This document shows positions 1 through 10,459 of a DNA stretch of 42,578 nt, in pieces. The position numbers and the translations under genes are program-made. The DNA is from Pigoraptor chileana (lineage: Eukaryota; Opisthokonta; Filasterea). Below the pieces are notes generated by a model, which had not been told where the DNA came from, searched no databases, and was given only the letters and a program-made list of their open reading frames with translations. How positions within the stretch are numbered: position 1 is the stretch's first letter; each line of letters begins with the position of its first letter. Location: contig CALSCR010001214.1 in the NCBI GenBank assembly GCA_943704495.1, positions 1,152 through 43,729 on the forward strand, written 5' to 3'.

Positions 1-33
1 GGGGGGGGAGGTCAGCAGTAGTTTACAAAAACA

Positions 34-127
34 CAACAGCTACGCAAGTGTGAAGAAATAATTATAACAGCCGCGCAAGTGTGATAAAGTAACTATTAAA
101 GGTACAGCTAGTGTGATGAAGTAAGTA
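34..127. repeat. Degenerate tandem repeat, about three copies of a 30-38 bp unit
   Basis: Three adjacent blocks share the order cagc(t/c)..aagtgtga.gaaat/taaagtaa, at about 34-67, 68-105 and 106-127, the last being shortened. The tract lies in the intron after the last visible CEP83-like exon. No protein or RNA function is apparent. Confidence 0.6.
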
Positions 128-138
128 CACTGGCGTAC

Positions 139-3100
139 CTGCTCAAATAAACTGAGGTAAGGCAGCGGAGCCGCTATCGGATCCGATGCAACAGAGCCAT
201 CTGCATTGAGAAGGACGCGGAATTCGTCCTGTTTCCGCTGCATCTGCAAGGAGAAAGTGGAAGTGGATCGAGTGCAAACGGAGCGCAACGACAGCAACAT
301 AAACACACAGACACACACGGGGGCATTTAGTAAAGGAGGCATCGCAAGATGAAAAAAGTAATTTGCTGGGCGCAAAAAAGAGTGCAAAGAAAACGGCTGC
401 AGGATAGATATTGACGCGAGTTCGAGTGGAATGAAACGACAGACAGTGAGCTGCATACTGTTGCAAGAGCTGCATTTAAAGGACATCTCAATTCTGCCAA
501 TCAACGAACCTCGCGCAGACGCCGATTGAGATTGATTTGCTCCAATTCGCTTGACTTTCTGAGTAAAGAAGGTGTTTGGGGTGGCCATGTGTCGGGCCAG
601 AGGAGTCGTCAGCACTGAACATCACATGCTCTTGACAGGTACATACGCTCTACTGATACACCCAGATAAAAAGAATAACAAAAACACACACGCACGCACA
701 AACCCAAAGCAAGAAGTTTACACGCAAGGAAAGCGCAATCAAAAACAGCCAAATATTTAAACGCAGCGAGATGAAACATTAACGCACGTGAGTCCTTTTG
801 ATGATAACTCTTTGCAGAAGTGTATCTCAAAAACACGCAGACATCAGCACACCCACTTGATCATCTGCTTTTCCATATCAAACTTCTCGTTCTTTGCAGC
901 AAGAATGTCCAATTTGTCAAGCAGATGCCGTATCTTTCGTGCACACCGCGATTTTGTCTGATTAGAGAAATCCAAAGATGGGGATGTCGCAGATTGAAGG
1001 TGAGGGGAAAAAACACACACACGGTTAGTCGAGTGACCCACATACTTTTTCTCACACTTGATCGCATCGTATGGCGAGCACGGACAGGGCAAGATGCGCA
1101 CATGCATGCACACACACACACACCTGCTTGTGAGCCTCAACCTCCGCCTCTCTCTTTATCGTCTCTTCTCCGAGTTTTCTTTCCAACTCAGAGTCCCTCC
1201 TCTCTGCCGATGTGCGGAGAGCATCTCTCTCGCGAACAGCGCGCTCCAACGCAGCCCTCATCTGCGCACGCTCGTGTTCACCCACAGAGAGCACATGGGC
1301 AAGCTCTGCGCGGGCATCCGCAACGGCTGCGTCCATGCGTTTGTGCGACCTCCTCATCTCACTCTCAGACGCAGACGCAGCTGACAGCCGCTGCTCGGCA
1401 GATGCAAGATCGCGCTGCATTCTCTCAACTTTCGCCGACAGATCCATGTGGTGCGCCTCGCTATCGGATAGGCGCTGTCGCAACTCTTCAATCTCCCTCG
1501 AAGCCCCCTGCGCCTTGTTTGTTTGTGCTGTCAGTGCAGATGACAGACGTTCTAGCTCCCCACGCATCCGACTCTCCACGTCGGCGCGCGCACTTTCGGC
1601 CGCGTCGGCGCGAGACTCGTATTCCGCACGTGACGCTTCGAGCTGTTGGATCTTTGCGAAATCCTCGCTGCGCAGGGACTTTGCCTGCCTGGCGAGATCT
1701 CGCTCGCGCTGTGCGGCTTCTTCTACTGCCTCGTGCATTGCCTTTTCGGCTTCCTCGGCGCGAACGCGCGCATCGTGGATTTCTCTCACAAGTTGCGTCC
1801 TGCGCGTATGGCAGGGACGGCACAATGAGGGGAAAAGCGACAGGTGAGGAGCAAGACCAAAAAAAACAAAAACAAAAAATAAGAGGCAAACCAAATGCAC
1901 GAGCGCACGATTCATACGACATCACTGGGTTTGCAAGCAACTTTTGCTTCAATATCAAAGAAAGACTGTTCACCAACGAGCTGCAATAGAAAGCCAAAAA
2001 AAGGGGGGGGGGGGGGGGGAGAATAAAGAAACGACAACTCAAACACAGCCAGGCACCTTTCTCTGTCCCAGAGTCCTTGCTTTTCCGCATGCTGCAGCCT
2101 CAGCTCGCTCTTTTCGACCTCGGCAGCGTGCGATGCCTCGTCTAGGTCCCTCTGCACCCGCCCAAGCTCCTTCTCAAGGGCATCGAGCCGCGACAAATCC
2201 TCATCCCGCTGTCGTCGCATCCGGTTCACTTCCTCATCGGCGCGTGCGATTCTTAGTGTGGCCGACTCCAACTGCGCCTCGAGCGTGTGCCGGTGTACAG
2301 TGGCGTCCGAAACAACACGCTGGTGGTTGCGCGCCTGCCGCTCTCTCTCCACCTCAGCCTCCTCCTTCTGCGAGCGCACGTCCTCGACCTCCGCCAGAGT
2401 CGCCTTCAGCTTCGCGCGGAGATCAACTCCTTCCTTCAATGCCGCGCGAAGTTTGTGTTCAACGGCGTCGTCACCGCTCGCAGATGCCTGCTGTAGCAGC
2501 TCAATTCGCGCGATAAGTTCGCGCACCTGTATCACCAGGGAGGAGAATTGAGTCGGGTCCACAGAAACATACACACAGGGAACAGAACCGAGATTACACT
2601 CTGTAAATATTTTGAAACATGGCGACCCAGGTATTGTCTGCGTTGAGATAGGAGTGACTGATTTGTCACAAGATACACACACGCCGACTAGGCGCAGACA
2701 GGTACACAAGTGTTTGGGAGAGAGTACCTCGTTTGCTCTACGCTGCTCGATTTCGTTGACGATGGTGAGGTGTTCGGCCTTTTCGTGGTCCGATTCCACC
2801 CTCAACAGCTCAAAATCCCGCCTCAATTTGAACGCAGATGTGCTGTGGATCGCGCATCAGGTAAGGTGTGTGTGTGAAGATGCAATATTAAGGTCAGTGT
2901 CCTTCGCACTACACCCGCAAGACGCGAGGTGTGTGTGTGTGTGTGTGAAAATGAAGGTAATTTCGTATGTATGATAGTCAACATAAGCCGTGTGTGTAAG
3001 CAAGTGTCGACGCCACAGTTGCCCGCGGAGCACAACGCACCACACAAACAATAATGCGACATACACTGAAAAGACAATGAACACAAACTAGACGACTTCA

Positions 3101-4145
3101 TATGCTCTACCATCTCCCAACCCATCACTCACAAAGAACAAACTAGGAAACAAAGCGCGGTGCAAAACACACAGAAAGTAAAACGTGCTCGCCGACCCCA
3201 CAGAGCCGGACACCATCTGTTGTGGAGTTGCTGATCTACTCAAGACAAAGCCAAAAGCAATAGAGCGACCACAGCAGAACGGACCCCACAGAGAGCAGCG
3301 GCTCAGACACCGCTTGCATACGCCTGTTTTAGTATTGCTGATCATACTCAGGACAAAGACAAAAGCAATAGAGCGACCACAACACTCACCGGTATTGTTC
3401 GTTCTCACGCTCCAGCTGCTCCAGCCGCTGCTTGTGTGGGATCTCCAGCTCCTCCTTAATTTGCATCCGCACAACCTCAATATCGTGCGGAGTAATGACC
3501 TGATGGTGCATTTCGAGGAAGAATTCGTTGAGTTGATGTGAATGTTTTTTCAAGCGAAGCAGACGAAATAAAGAAACAAACACTCACACACACACACACA
3601 GCTAAGAAGATCTTTCACGGGAAGTATGCCATCGGCAACGCCTTACATTGAGAATACATGATGTGACTGAATGTGCAACTCACGCGCTTCTTCAATTCGT
3701 CAATCTCCCGCAATCGCACGTCGAGTTCATGACGCCATTGGCGAAACGAGTCCTCGTGCCGGATCTCCGACAACCGCAGAGAATCCTCAGCCTGCGGAAG
3801 AAGCACACACACACATTCCAGTTGAATGCAAGGAACCAACGAATTCCAGCCAAAATTAAGCACCCAGATAACTTCATCCCGTCAGAAAAACTTTGCCACT
3901 GACAACACGGGGAACAATAAGTAAAAGATGCGGCACACACACACCGCATTCAGCTGCTGCTTGAGGCCCTGCTCGACTTCGAGCTGCTGCGAGTGGGCCG
4001 ATCGCAGTGACTCAAAGTTCAATTTGAAAGTTTCGTTTTCAGCGCGATATTTTGTGACAAGTGTAAGCGCATTATTAAGCTCCTCCTGTAGGCCCCCGAT
4101 GCGTGCCTGCAGTTCCGCCACCGTTGGCGGCAATGACCGCTCCAT
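139..4145 (-). CDS. CEP83: CEP83-like (CCDC41) centriolar distal-appendage coiled-coil protein, 3' end outside window
   Basis: CEP83 sits on the distal appendages of the mother centriole and anchors it to the membrane when a cilium forms. Exons (minus): 4145-3945, 3791-3684 (or to 3647), about 3582-3390, 2842-2728, 2526-2057, 1980-1918, 1799-1124, 957-857, 558-510, 243-139. The phases agree except at exon 3, whose start is unclear: the only consistent pair I find is donor 3646 with acceptor 3583. The peptide around VITPHDIEVVRMQIKEELEIP, then ENEQYR joined to a segment with KLRRDFELLR, parallels the conserved [37 protein letters not shown] block of animal CEP83. The later QRKQDEFRVLL resembles the C-terminal QRRHNEFRSLI. 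Almost all the rest is charged heptad coiled coil. About 700 residues are covered, close to human CEP83 (about 701). The start is the first ATG after an acceptor-like CAG, with in-frame stops upstream. A donor at 138 implies at least one more exon. Identity is fairly sure, exon 3 is not. Confidence 0.72.
2003..2019. repeat. G17 homopolymer inside a CEP83-like intron
   Basis: On the gene's sense strand this reads as a C17 run followed by seven T, ending about 20 bases before the acceptor at 1982-1981. It therefore forms most of the polypyrimidine tract of that 3' splice site. Its exact length may be an assembly estimate. Confidence 0.8.
3194..3381. repeat. Tandem duplication of about 80-100 bp in a CEP83-like intron
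   Basis: Copy 1 (3194-3273) and copy 2 (3282-3381) both start with gaccccacagag and end with a core of about 46 bp (3228-3273 and 3335-3381) holding agcaatagagcgaccaca. The cores differ at only a few positions. The second copy ends next to the splice donor at 3389-3388, so the duplicated piece is intron DNA just inside the 5' splice site. Confidence 0.8.
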
Positions 4146-4694
4146 CTGCCGTTAAACCTTTGATTAGGATCTTTTGTCGCTGGGAATTTTCACTGCAACA
4201 GCAATCACTACAAAAGAACTTTTCTCAAATCATGGGAGTCGATGAAAGGCCTCTTTGATGCTTCGTGAAGAAGAAAGAGCAGAGAGCTAAAATGTAGATT
4301 GGAAAAAACCACCCACATGTGCCAATTCTCTGTTGCAGTTTTTGTGTCCAGCAGGTCTGATTTTTTTGAAATTGGAATTTGGGGTCTTCAGTTCGCGCCA
4401 TTTTTACGACGAACTTATAAACGGAGAAATCGGCGAAAAAGCACATTTTTATTTCAATATTTCAATCCATTGAACCGAGTGGCCGCCTTTGATGGGGGTT
4501 ACTCACGTGAGTGCTCCTTCTCAGTAATGGCGCCATAATGACGACACGAGACAGGTGACGATCGAAAACTGTCACAATATCAACACTGGTCAAGCGTCTT
4601 CTTTGAACAACAACTGAAGTCGTTACAAAAGCAGCCAGGGTCTTACTACCCCTGCGAGCAGCTGACCGACAAATGAGAGGAGCCTCCCGTAGAC
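4146..4694. other. Spacer between the PIN-gene 3' end and the CEP83-like start codon
   Basis: No convincing coding exon is seen. On the minus strand there is an acceptor-like CAG directly before the ATG at 4145 and another after a pyrimidine-rich stretch near 4194, so a 5' UTR intron is likely. A short reading frame beginning ATGGCGCGAACTG near 4404 does not splice into the main frame without meeting stops. The CACGTG palindrome at 4503-4510 is listed separately. Confidence 0.5.
4503..4510. promoter_or_regulatory. TCACGTGA palindrome (E-box), candidate promoter element
   Basis: Perfect 8-bp palindrome with a CACGTG core, the site type bound by bHLH and bHLH-zip factors. It is about 360 bp upstream of the CEP83-like start codon. 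The same octamer or a one-base variant recurs near 11070, 22126, 22141, 37156 and 40227. Confidence 0.4.
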
Positions 4695-6097
4695 TCACTC
4701 ATATCGTCGCCGCTTCGCATCATCATCAGACCGCGATCCATTGTCGCTGTCGCGATGGCGCCGCTCGGGCCGTCGGGCTTCCCAGCCTCTGCTGCCTTCG
4801 TCCGTCCGTTGAGATGGCTGGTGTATGCCAGCCCGATTCGCAACATTGTCCCTTGTCGATGACCCCGCCCTTGCACTCCTTTCGTCACGGTGGCGGTCGG
4901 ATGCATACCTTTCGTTCCCGCCCCTTTCGTACCTGCCCCTATCGTCAGACCGGTACTCTTGTCTGTCCCTCACGTATCTGTCCCTATCATCAGACCTGTC
5001 CATGCGACGCACTTGTCTGTCGCCGTAAGGTTTGTCCCAGGATCCGTTAAGAGACATTGGACGAGGCGCATCCGGCGGCTGCAGCGTATCAGTTCGGCGT
5101 GCAGGGGTGTCACCCGTGTCGGGCGACCGCTCCTCCGTCCGCGCACGCTTGGCACTCCTTTCGCTGGACACACTTTCTTCTCGCGTGCGAGGACGGCGTG
5201 CTATATCGCCACCACCCAGCGTTGCTTCACGCTCAGCCGGGCTCGTGGACCGCAGGGATCCGTCGGTGCATGCGCCCAGACGAGGGGGGGGGCTCATTCT
5301 TGTTGGCCGCGACTCGCGCACAGATCCAATTGAATTCGCACTCGCACTAGCACTCGCGGGTGGACGGTCTGCATAAAACAACTCGTACCTGGACTCTTCA
5401 TCGACTGTTCTTGAGAACAGCTCGGTGAATGCATTCGCACGGTTCTTGTTGAGTATCGCAACGATTTGTGCGGTGTTCTTCACAAAGGGCCGCAATGCCC
5501 CCGGGAATGCGTGTGCTGTTCGGTTTCGCTCCTCAATGATGATTGCCTTGTCGTCCGTCCAGAAGAGGGTTCGACCCGGACGCACGGTCGCGCAAGTGCG
5601 CGCCACGTGCATAATGCGGATGTCTGCGCGCCGCTCCTCTGAACGACAGCATATTTCTGTTGTAATGTCGTTGTTCCATATGGTTTCTTGAATCCGCAAC
5701 GCTGATGGCAAGATTGGCACAGTAACATCCCAGTCTTGCACCCGCCCGATCCAGTTTCGCCTCTGGCGGGCTCGAATGCCAATTTCCAAGTGACTTCCCG
5801 CCAGGCGAAGAACCTCTTCGAAGGCGACGTAAGGGACGACAAACTGCACGACCTTTTGCTGTTGCCATGCCATTTTTCGCAACGCATTGGCGGTCTTCGG
5901 GAAATCAGCTTGCATGATTGCGCTTGTGTCGAGAACAATGTCGTACGTGGCATCCTCTTGCACCAAGATGGTGTCAGGAGGCGGCGGTGGCGGGGCTGGT
6001 GGAGCCACGACAGGCGGTGTCTTGATCTTGCGCTCGATGGGGAGCACTGCGCGGAATGTATGGCGCAGCGGCACGTAGGCAGGCTCATCGGTGGGAT
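4695..6097 (-). CDS. PIN-domain putative ribonuclease with an Arg/Asp-rich tail (own gene, or last exon of the upstream GTPase gene)
   Basis: The open exon starts at an acceptor (AG at 6099-6098) and reads to a TGA at 4697-4695. After a proline-rich linker comes a PIN-like segment: YDIVLDTSAIM with the first acidic residue, then VVPYVAFEEVLRL, then LFWTDDKAIIIEE with the C-terminal aspartates. PIN domains are metal-dependent RNases (SMG6, SWT1 and others). The second half is disordered, with many RD/DR/RS pairs, suggesting RNA or nuclear association. No in-frame ATG precedes the PIN domain, because a stop lies just upstream of the acceptor, so an upstream exon is needed. It begins in a phase that fits a donor at 6371 in the GTPase exon. 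The terminal TGA overlaps a strong donor, GTGAGT at 4698-4693, so a small further exon is possible. Domain call good; gene limits uncertain. Confidence 0.62.
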
Positions 6098-6288
6098 CTG
6101 TGGTGTTGGGCAGGATTCATTTTACTGTTACATGTCAGTGGCATGTGCAAAAAATCACTCGCACACAAAATCACACGCACACATGCACACACACACACAC
6201 ACACACGCATACATGCCATATTACTTGCATGCGCAGAAAAACTGATCTCGGTGTACACAAATGCAAAAGCACATACACGAATAATGTC

Positions 6289-9200
6289 TCAGTTCCTCAA
6301 ATGGTCCCCACCACAACACCACAAAGCACACAACTCAATAATTATTAACACGTCCGCGCCCCCCCACCCACCGTCGCTGGCAACAATAGCAATGTTGTAG
6401 TGCATGCTGCTGCATGAGTTTTTGGACGTTATCTGATGGAGCACCGCATCGCTCTCCGAGCCAATCCACACGTTGAATCGCGTATCCGACCCGAGAAATT
6501 GAAACACCATGTGCAACAACAGCTCGTCGAATATCGCAGAGGGGTCAAGAACGTACTGGACCCACTTGTTAAGCGTCGTCTCAACCGACTTTTCAAACGC
6601 CGCCTCGTCGCCTCTTTGCACAGCCTTTGCCTGGAATCGAACAGCGTTCAGGCGTAGATATTCGCATGCAGTCCTCTGCATGTCTACCGGGAGACCCTCT
6701 CCGTAAATCGCCGTCACGAGCGCATCGAACAGGCCCCCATCACCCGTGGCCGCACATAGCTTCAATTTGCTCGCAGCTAGCGTCCTCTTCAAACTGGTCT
6801 CCGACACGCTTGTGCGTGCGGTCGGCGGTGCGCGAAGACATCCAGCTTTCCGTGGGCCAGGGTAGCGTGGGATTTTAACCGGTGTGGATACAACGAGCGA
6901 ACTTGCAGCCCTCCGGTCGGGCAACCGGGGCATGGCTGCACATGCGTACACGAGCTCGAGTGTCCTTAGTGCAAGAGAGTTCCGGTCCTCAAATTTCACG
7001 CCGTAAATCGCGAGATCCAGACGTGCTGTGTACAGGCGTTCTATCTCCTGGAAGAGCTTCCGCGCGAGGCTTCTGCAATGCTTTGCATAGGCGATGTGCT
7101 CGGTTGGATCTTCAGGGCCATCGTCATCTGCGCTGATGCCTTCCTGCTCTCTGTTGTCGTCTCCTTGCGAAGATGATGCACGACGCCGCACCGCCTGTGT
7201 CTGCATGGCATTCACATCTGCTTCCATATCGTGTTTGCGCTGCATTAGCTCGGCGCACAAGAACTGCACCTGGCGGCGCATGGTCGGGACCCGCGCATGC
7301 CTCTTTCCTCCTCGCATCTCCTCTCCGGCAATCTCCTTCCAGGTTGCGTTTACATACCGCTTCACATTCGTCTCAAGCGTTGTCGCAAAGATTCCCACCG
7401 CCTTCTCCGAAGTTTTCTTGAACGCTTCAGGGAGCGCCCTGCGCAAATCGGCGTCATCTTTGGAGTTGTTTGCAATGTCGGCGTATTTGCGAAGGTCTCC
7501 CTCGACGGCACGCGCGCACGCCACATGCCAGGCGCGCAGTATGCACTCGATGTTCACGCGATCGTGACGTCCTTTCCTGAAGAATCCATCGACGTTTGCC
7601 TGAAGCGCGGCTAGAAGTTTTTCCTCACCCGCCTTGCGCAGCTCGCTGGCGCACGGGGAGATTGACCCGCCTCTCGGCCGCTCGAACGCTCCCGGCACCT
7701 TCACCTCAAGTATCATTGCAAAGTCCTTGCAGAGTGCAATTTTAAGGGCGCCAAACGCAGCCGTCAACTCGGCGACGAATCTTTCGACTGCATCCTCCGG
7801 AGCATCGCCCTTTCGGAAAATTACGTCCTTGACGGGAAATGGCTCTGAAGCGACGCCCTTTGACAGCGGGGAAAAGACATCTGCAGCATTTCGCTTTGTG
7901 AGTTTATCGCGCACGCCACGCCAACGTCCTTCGATGTCGTTTGCCTTCATGTTCTCCGTGAGATTGTTGCACAATGCAGTGATCGCCGCCTGTCGTGCCG
8001 CGTCAAACTTTTGCCCGGACGTCGTGCATTGGTTACGGACGAAGCTCTCGAATTCCCCGAGCTCCTTCTTAACGAGCCACCGAGAGTTGGGCTTGAGCTT
8101 ATACGCTTGATTGTAAGCGCTCGCAGTAAAGCCAGACTCAGCGGGCTGCGCCGTCCTTTCTGTGTGCAATCCCGGGCCCGAGGCACGCCTGTCGTACCTT
8201 TCTATTTCCTCTGTCGCAGTAGCCTCAATGCGGCGGAGTGTCGGCGCCACAGGCATCAGTTCAGCAGACTTTTGCGCATCATTCAAGCTTTCGAAAATGC
8301 CAAATAGCTCGCGCCCGTGCGTACGCTCGAGCAGCGTTTGTTCCATGCTCCTGTCGTCACGAGCAAGTTGCCGACGCAGAGGCTCGTTAAGCTGGAGAGA
8401 GGCGTAGAGCACCGGGAACCCGGTGACGACCCGCACGCGCTGCATCATCTTGTCAACTGTCTCGTTCTCGCTTAGGGCCGCCGCCGCAGCATCGTCATTG
8501 AAGTTGTCCTGAAAGACTTCCACGAACATTTCGCGAATGCTTGATCGCGCATCCTCTGCAAACTTTTCCCAAATCTTCTGGTGTTTAGCGTATGATTCGT
8601 CGTCCTGAATCGTCGTCGTGAAAATGCTGCCGGTGCGTTCGGAGTACAACAGGATGTACAGCTCGTGTCTCTCAGGGTGGAGCATCAACCGTCGCGTAAA
8701 CGGCGACTCTTTGAGCCTATTGATGAGAGTCTCTGTGCCCGATACATCCTTTTCGACGACGCCAATGACTGTTCGCGTCGTAGTGTCTTCTTCGCTCTCT
8801 CGAAGAACCGCCTTGGACAACGGGTCAACATCGTCCAGCCCTGGGGCGTCGTCTATCTGTACGCCGCCGTCGAGAATCTTGCACGGACCGTAAGTGCGCA
8901 GGCTTTGAAGGATGAAGCGACGGCGCTTATATGCATCTTGGTCGATACCGGGCTTGTCTGACTTTCCGTTGATGACGCCCAAAATACCCTGCACGAACCA
9001 GCGGTCGGCATCGAGGTCGTCGCCCTTTCCCGCATACACGACGCATTCTCCCGCCACGTCCAGTATAGCCTTGTGTATCGGTATGGTGTCCGGGTGATCA
9101 GCGTATCCGCGAAGCAGGTCGACTGTTTGGGTTTCGAGCTTGGTGTCTGTTATTTGCATCCAGCGTTCGCGGTTGAGCTTGTCGATGTGCCTCTTTTCCA

Positions 9201-10050
9201 ACTTATCCCTTGCGATCTTGGCGAGAACGGCGCGAATGAATTCGAGTGTTTGATGGATGACCATGACGTGGAAGGTGAAGCCGAAGCAAATGCGGTTGTG
9301 GACGGCTGTCGTTGTGGACGTGCTCTGCTGGGCGCTAGGAAAGATAAAGCCGGCCCATGGATTTTGGTCCGTGATGCGGTTCTGATCGGCGTGGTCCCGC
9401 AAAACAGTGTATGTCGTGCGCCTGTGCTCTGCGGCGACCTCCGGTGTGTATCCGTCTTTGTACGCGTCCATATCGTCCGCATAGATGATCTTGATCTCAC
9501 GTGGATTTGACGGGTCATGCTGTTGAGGTACACCTTCGCCTGCCTTCGTCCCGGTTACGGCGCCGTCGGCATCGATACACGCTTCCAGCTTGTGTTCTCC
9601 GAGAGCCTCTCGCGCCTTCTTGTATGCCCTTGATTTGTACGCAGTAGGTGTCACACAGCTCATCAGCAGAACGAGATTGATGAGGAATGTCTTGCCAATG
9701 CGATTCGTCCCCATGAGCAGAGTCCCGATAGTTTGGAACGCCTTTGTTTTCCAAGTTTCGAAGGGGCCTTGAAGGTTGCTGATGACGTCCTTGACCTTGT
9801 TCGCATCGCCGCCGGGAGCGGGTGTGTTGACCAGTCCGTCCATAAGATCAGCGATTGTGTCGTTGTTGGCAGAAGCACGCACGTTCTCCGCAGATGAGCC
9901 ATCTTCCTCGTCGTTGTCTTTCACGTCCGCATGAACGAACGCATCGCGTTGCGCATCATGCACGGCGGCAGGTGGGATGGGCTTCTGGTCTTCTCCGGGC
10001 ATCGCCGCCGGGGCGCGGCTTGCTCCCGAACTGTTACGGGTAACCGGCAT
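6289..10050 (-). CDS. Large dynamin-superfamily GTPase, NUGGC/SLIP-GC-like
   Basis: One open exon encodes up to 1253 residues from the ATG at 10050. A disordered acidic N-terminus is followed by a P-loop GTNRIGKT (residues 114-121), a Thr-rich stretch in a switch-I-like position (STSTTT), and DDAPGLDD, which fits the G3 DxPG motif of dynamin-like proteins. A clean G4 [NT]KxD is not obvious; VEKDVSG is the nearest. Long helical regions follow, as in nuclear GTPase SLIP-GC and its many relatives in protists and fungi. If unspliced it stops at 6291-6289, but the last 28 residues look like intron (Gly/Trp/Ile-rich). A donor GTGGGT at 6371-6366 would end the exon at 6372 and join in frame to the PIN exon at 6097. 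A minus-strand TATA box lies about 120 bp upstream. The family call is moderate; GTPase activity is inferred. Confidence 0.6.
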   Translation of the reverse strand: MPVTRNSSGASRAPAAMPGEDQKPIPPAAVHDAQRDAFVHADVKDNDEEDGSSAENVRASANNDTIADLMDGLVNTPAPGGDANKVKDVISNLQGPFETWKTKAFQTIGTLLMGTNRIGKTFLINLVLLMSCVTPTAYKSRAYKKAREALGEHKLEACIDADGAVTGTKAGEGVPQQHDPSNPREIKIIYADDMDAYKDGYTPEVAAEHRRTTYTVLRDHADQNRITDQNPWAGFIFPSAQQSTSTTTAVHNRICFGFTFHVMVIHQTLEFIRAVLAKIARDKLEKRHIDKLNRERWMQITDTKLETQTVDLLRGYADHPDTIPIHKAILDVAGECVVYAGKGDDLDADRWFVQGILGVINGKSDKPGIDQDAYKRRRFILQSLRTYGPCKILDGGVQIDDAPGLDDVDPLSKAVLRESEEDTTTRTVIGVVEKDVSGTETLINRLKESPFTRRLMLHPERHELYILLYSERTGSIFTTTIQDDESYAKHQKIWEKFAEDARSSIREMFVEVFQDNFNDDAAAAALSENETVDKMMQRVRVVTGFPVLYASLQLNEPLRRQLARDDRSMEQTLLERTHGRELFGIFESLNDAQKSAELMPVAPTLRRIEATATEEIERYDRRASGPGLHTERTAQPAESGFTASAYNQAYKLKPNSRWLVKKELGEFESFVRNQCTTSGQKFDAARQAAITALCNNLTENMKANDIEGRWRGVRDKLTKRNAADVFSPLSKGVASEPFPVKDVIFRKGDAPEDAVERFVAELTAAFGALKIALCKDFAMILEVKVPGAFERPRGGSISPCASELRKAGEEKLLAALQANVDGFFRKGRHDRVNIECILRAWHVACARAVEGDLRKYADIANNSKDDADLRRALPEAFKKTSEKAVGIFATTLETNVKRYVNATWKEIAGEEMRGGKRHARVPTMRRQVQFLCAELMQRKHDMEADVNAMQTQAVRRRASSSQGDDNREQEGISADDDGPEDPTEHIAYAKHCRSLARKLFQEIERLYTARLDLAIYGVKFEDRNSLALRTLELVYACAAMPRLPDRRAASSLVVSTPVKIPRYPGPRKAGCLRAPPTARTSVSETSLKRTLAASKLKLCAATGDGGLFDALVTAIYGEGLPVDMQRTACEYLRLNAVRFQAKAVQRGDEAAFEKSVETTLNKWVQYVLDPSAIFDELLLHMVFQFLGSDTRFNVWIGSESDAVLHQITSKNSCSSMHYNIAIVASDGGWGGADVLIIIELCALWCCGGDHLRN

Positions 10051-10165
10051 GGCTTTCGATCTTTTTTGGTTTGTAATTTGTTGTTGTTGCTTGTTATGTT
10101 CTTGCGTCCGGTATGACTTTGTAGGACAGATGGGCGTGATTTCTGTTCAGCTGAGCATTCACTCC

Positions 10166-10173
10166 TTTTTATA
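10166..10173 (-). promoter_or_regulatory. TATA box of the large GTPase gene
   Basis: The minus strand reads TATAAAAA, about 120 bp before the ATG at 10050. The MACPF gene has the same arrangement, with a TATA box 131 bp before its ATG, which supports both as core promoters. Confidence 0.5.
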
Positions 10174-10420
10174 GATTGCCATTGCTGATCAGTGAAGAGT
10201 GTGTTGGGGATGTGCGCTGAACTGAAGGTATGGAAAACTGTATGTGCTTGTGACCTGTGGTGTGTGACCCGTGCGCTTTGTAACCTTTGTAACCGCCAGT
10301 AACCTTTGGAATTTTGTAACTCTGTAATTTTGTTCGTTCTGTACCTCCAGGGCGACTCAGATAAAAAAATATTTTGATACTTTGATACTTATCACAAAAT
10401 CAAATTAATCTTTGTTGCAA

Positions 10421-10459
10421 AAAAAATAAACAAAAATAAATTTATTTTGTTTATTTTTT
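10421..10459. repeat. AT-rich inverted repeat, arms of about 19-20 bp
   Basis: The left arm (10421-10440) and right arm (10441-10459) are reverse complements apart from one extra A in the left arm, with no spacer. It consists of A/T plus single C/G positions and could extrude as a cruciform. It lies about 370 bp upstream of the GTPase start codon. Confidence 0.7.

Noticed and set aside
820-1989. 389-codon plus-strand open frame
   Set aside because: It lies antisense to CEP83-like coiled-coil exons; the composition (runs of Arg, Ser, Pro) is the mirror of heptad codons and it shows no family motif.
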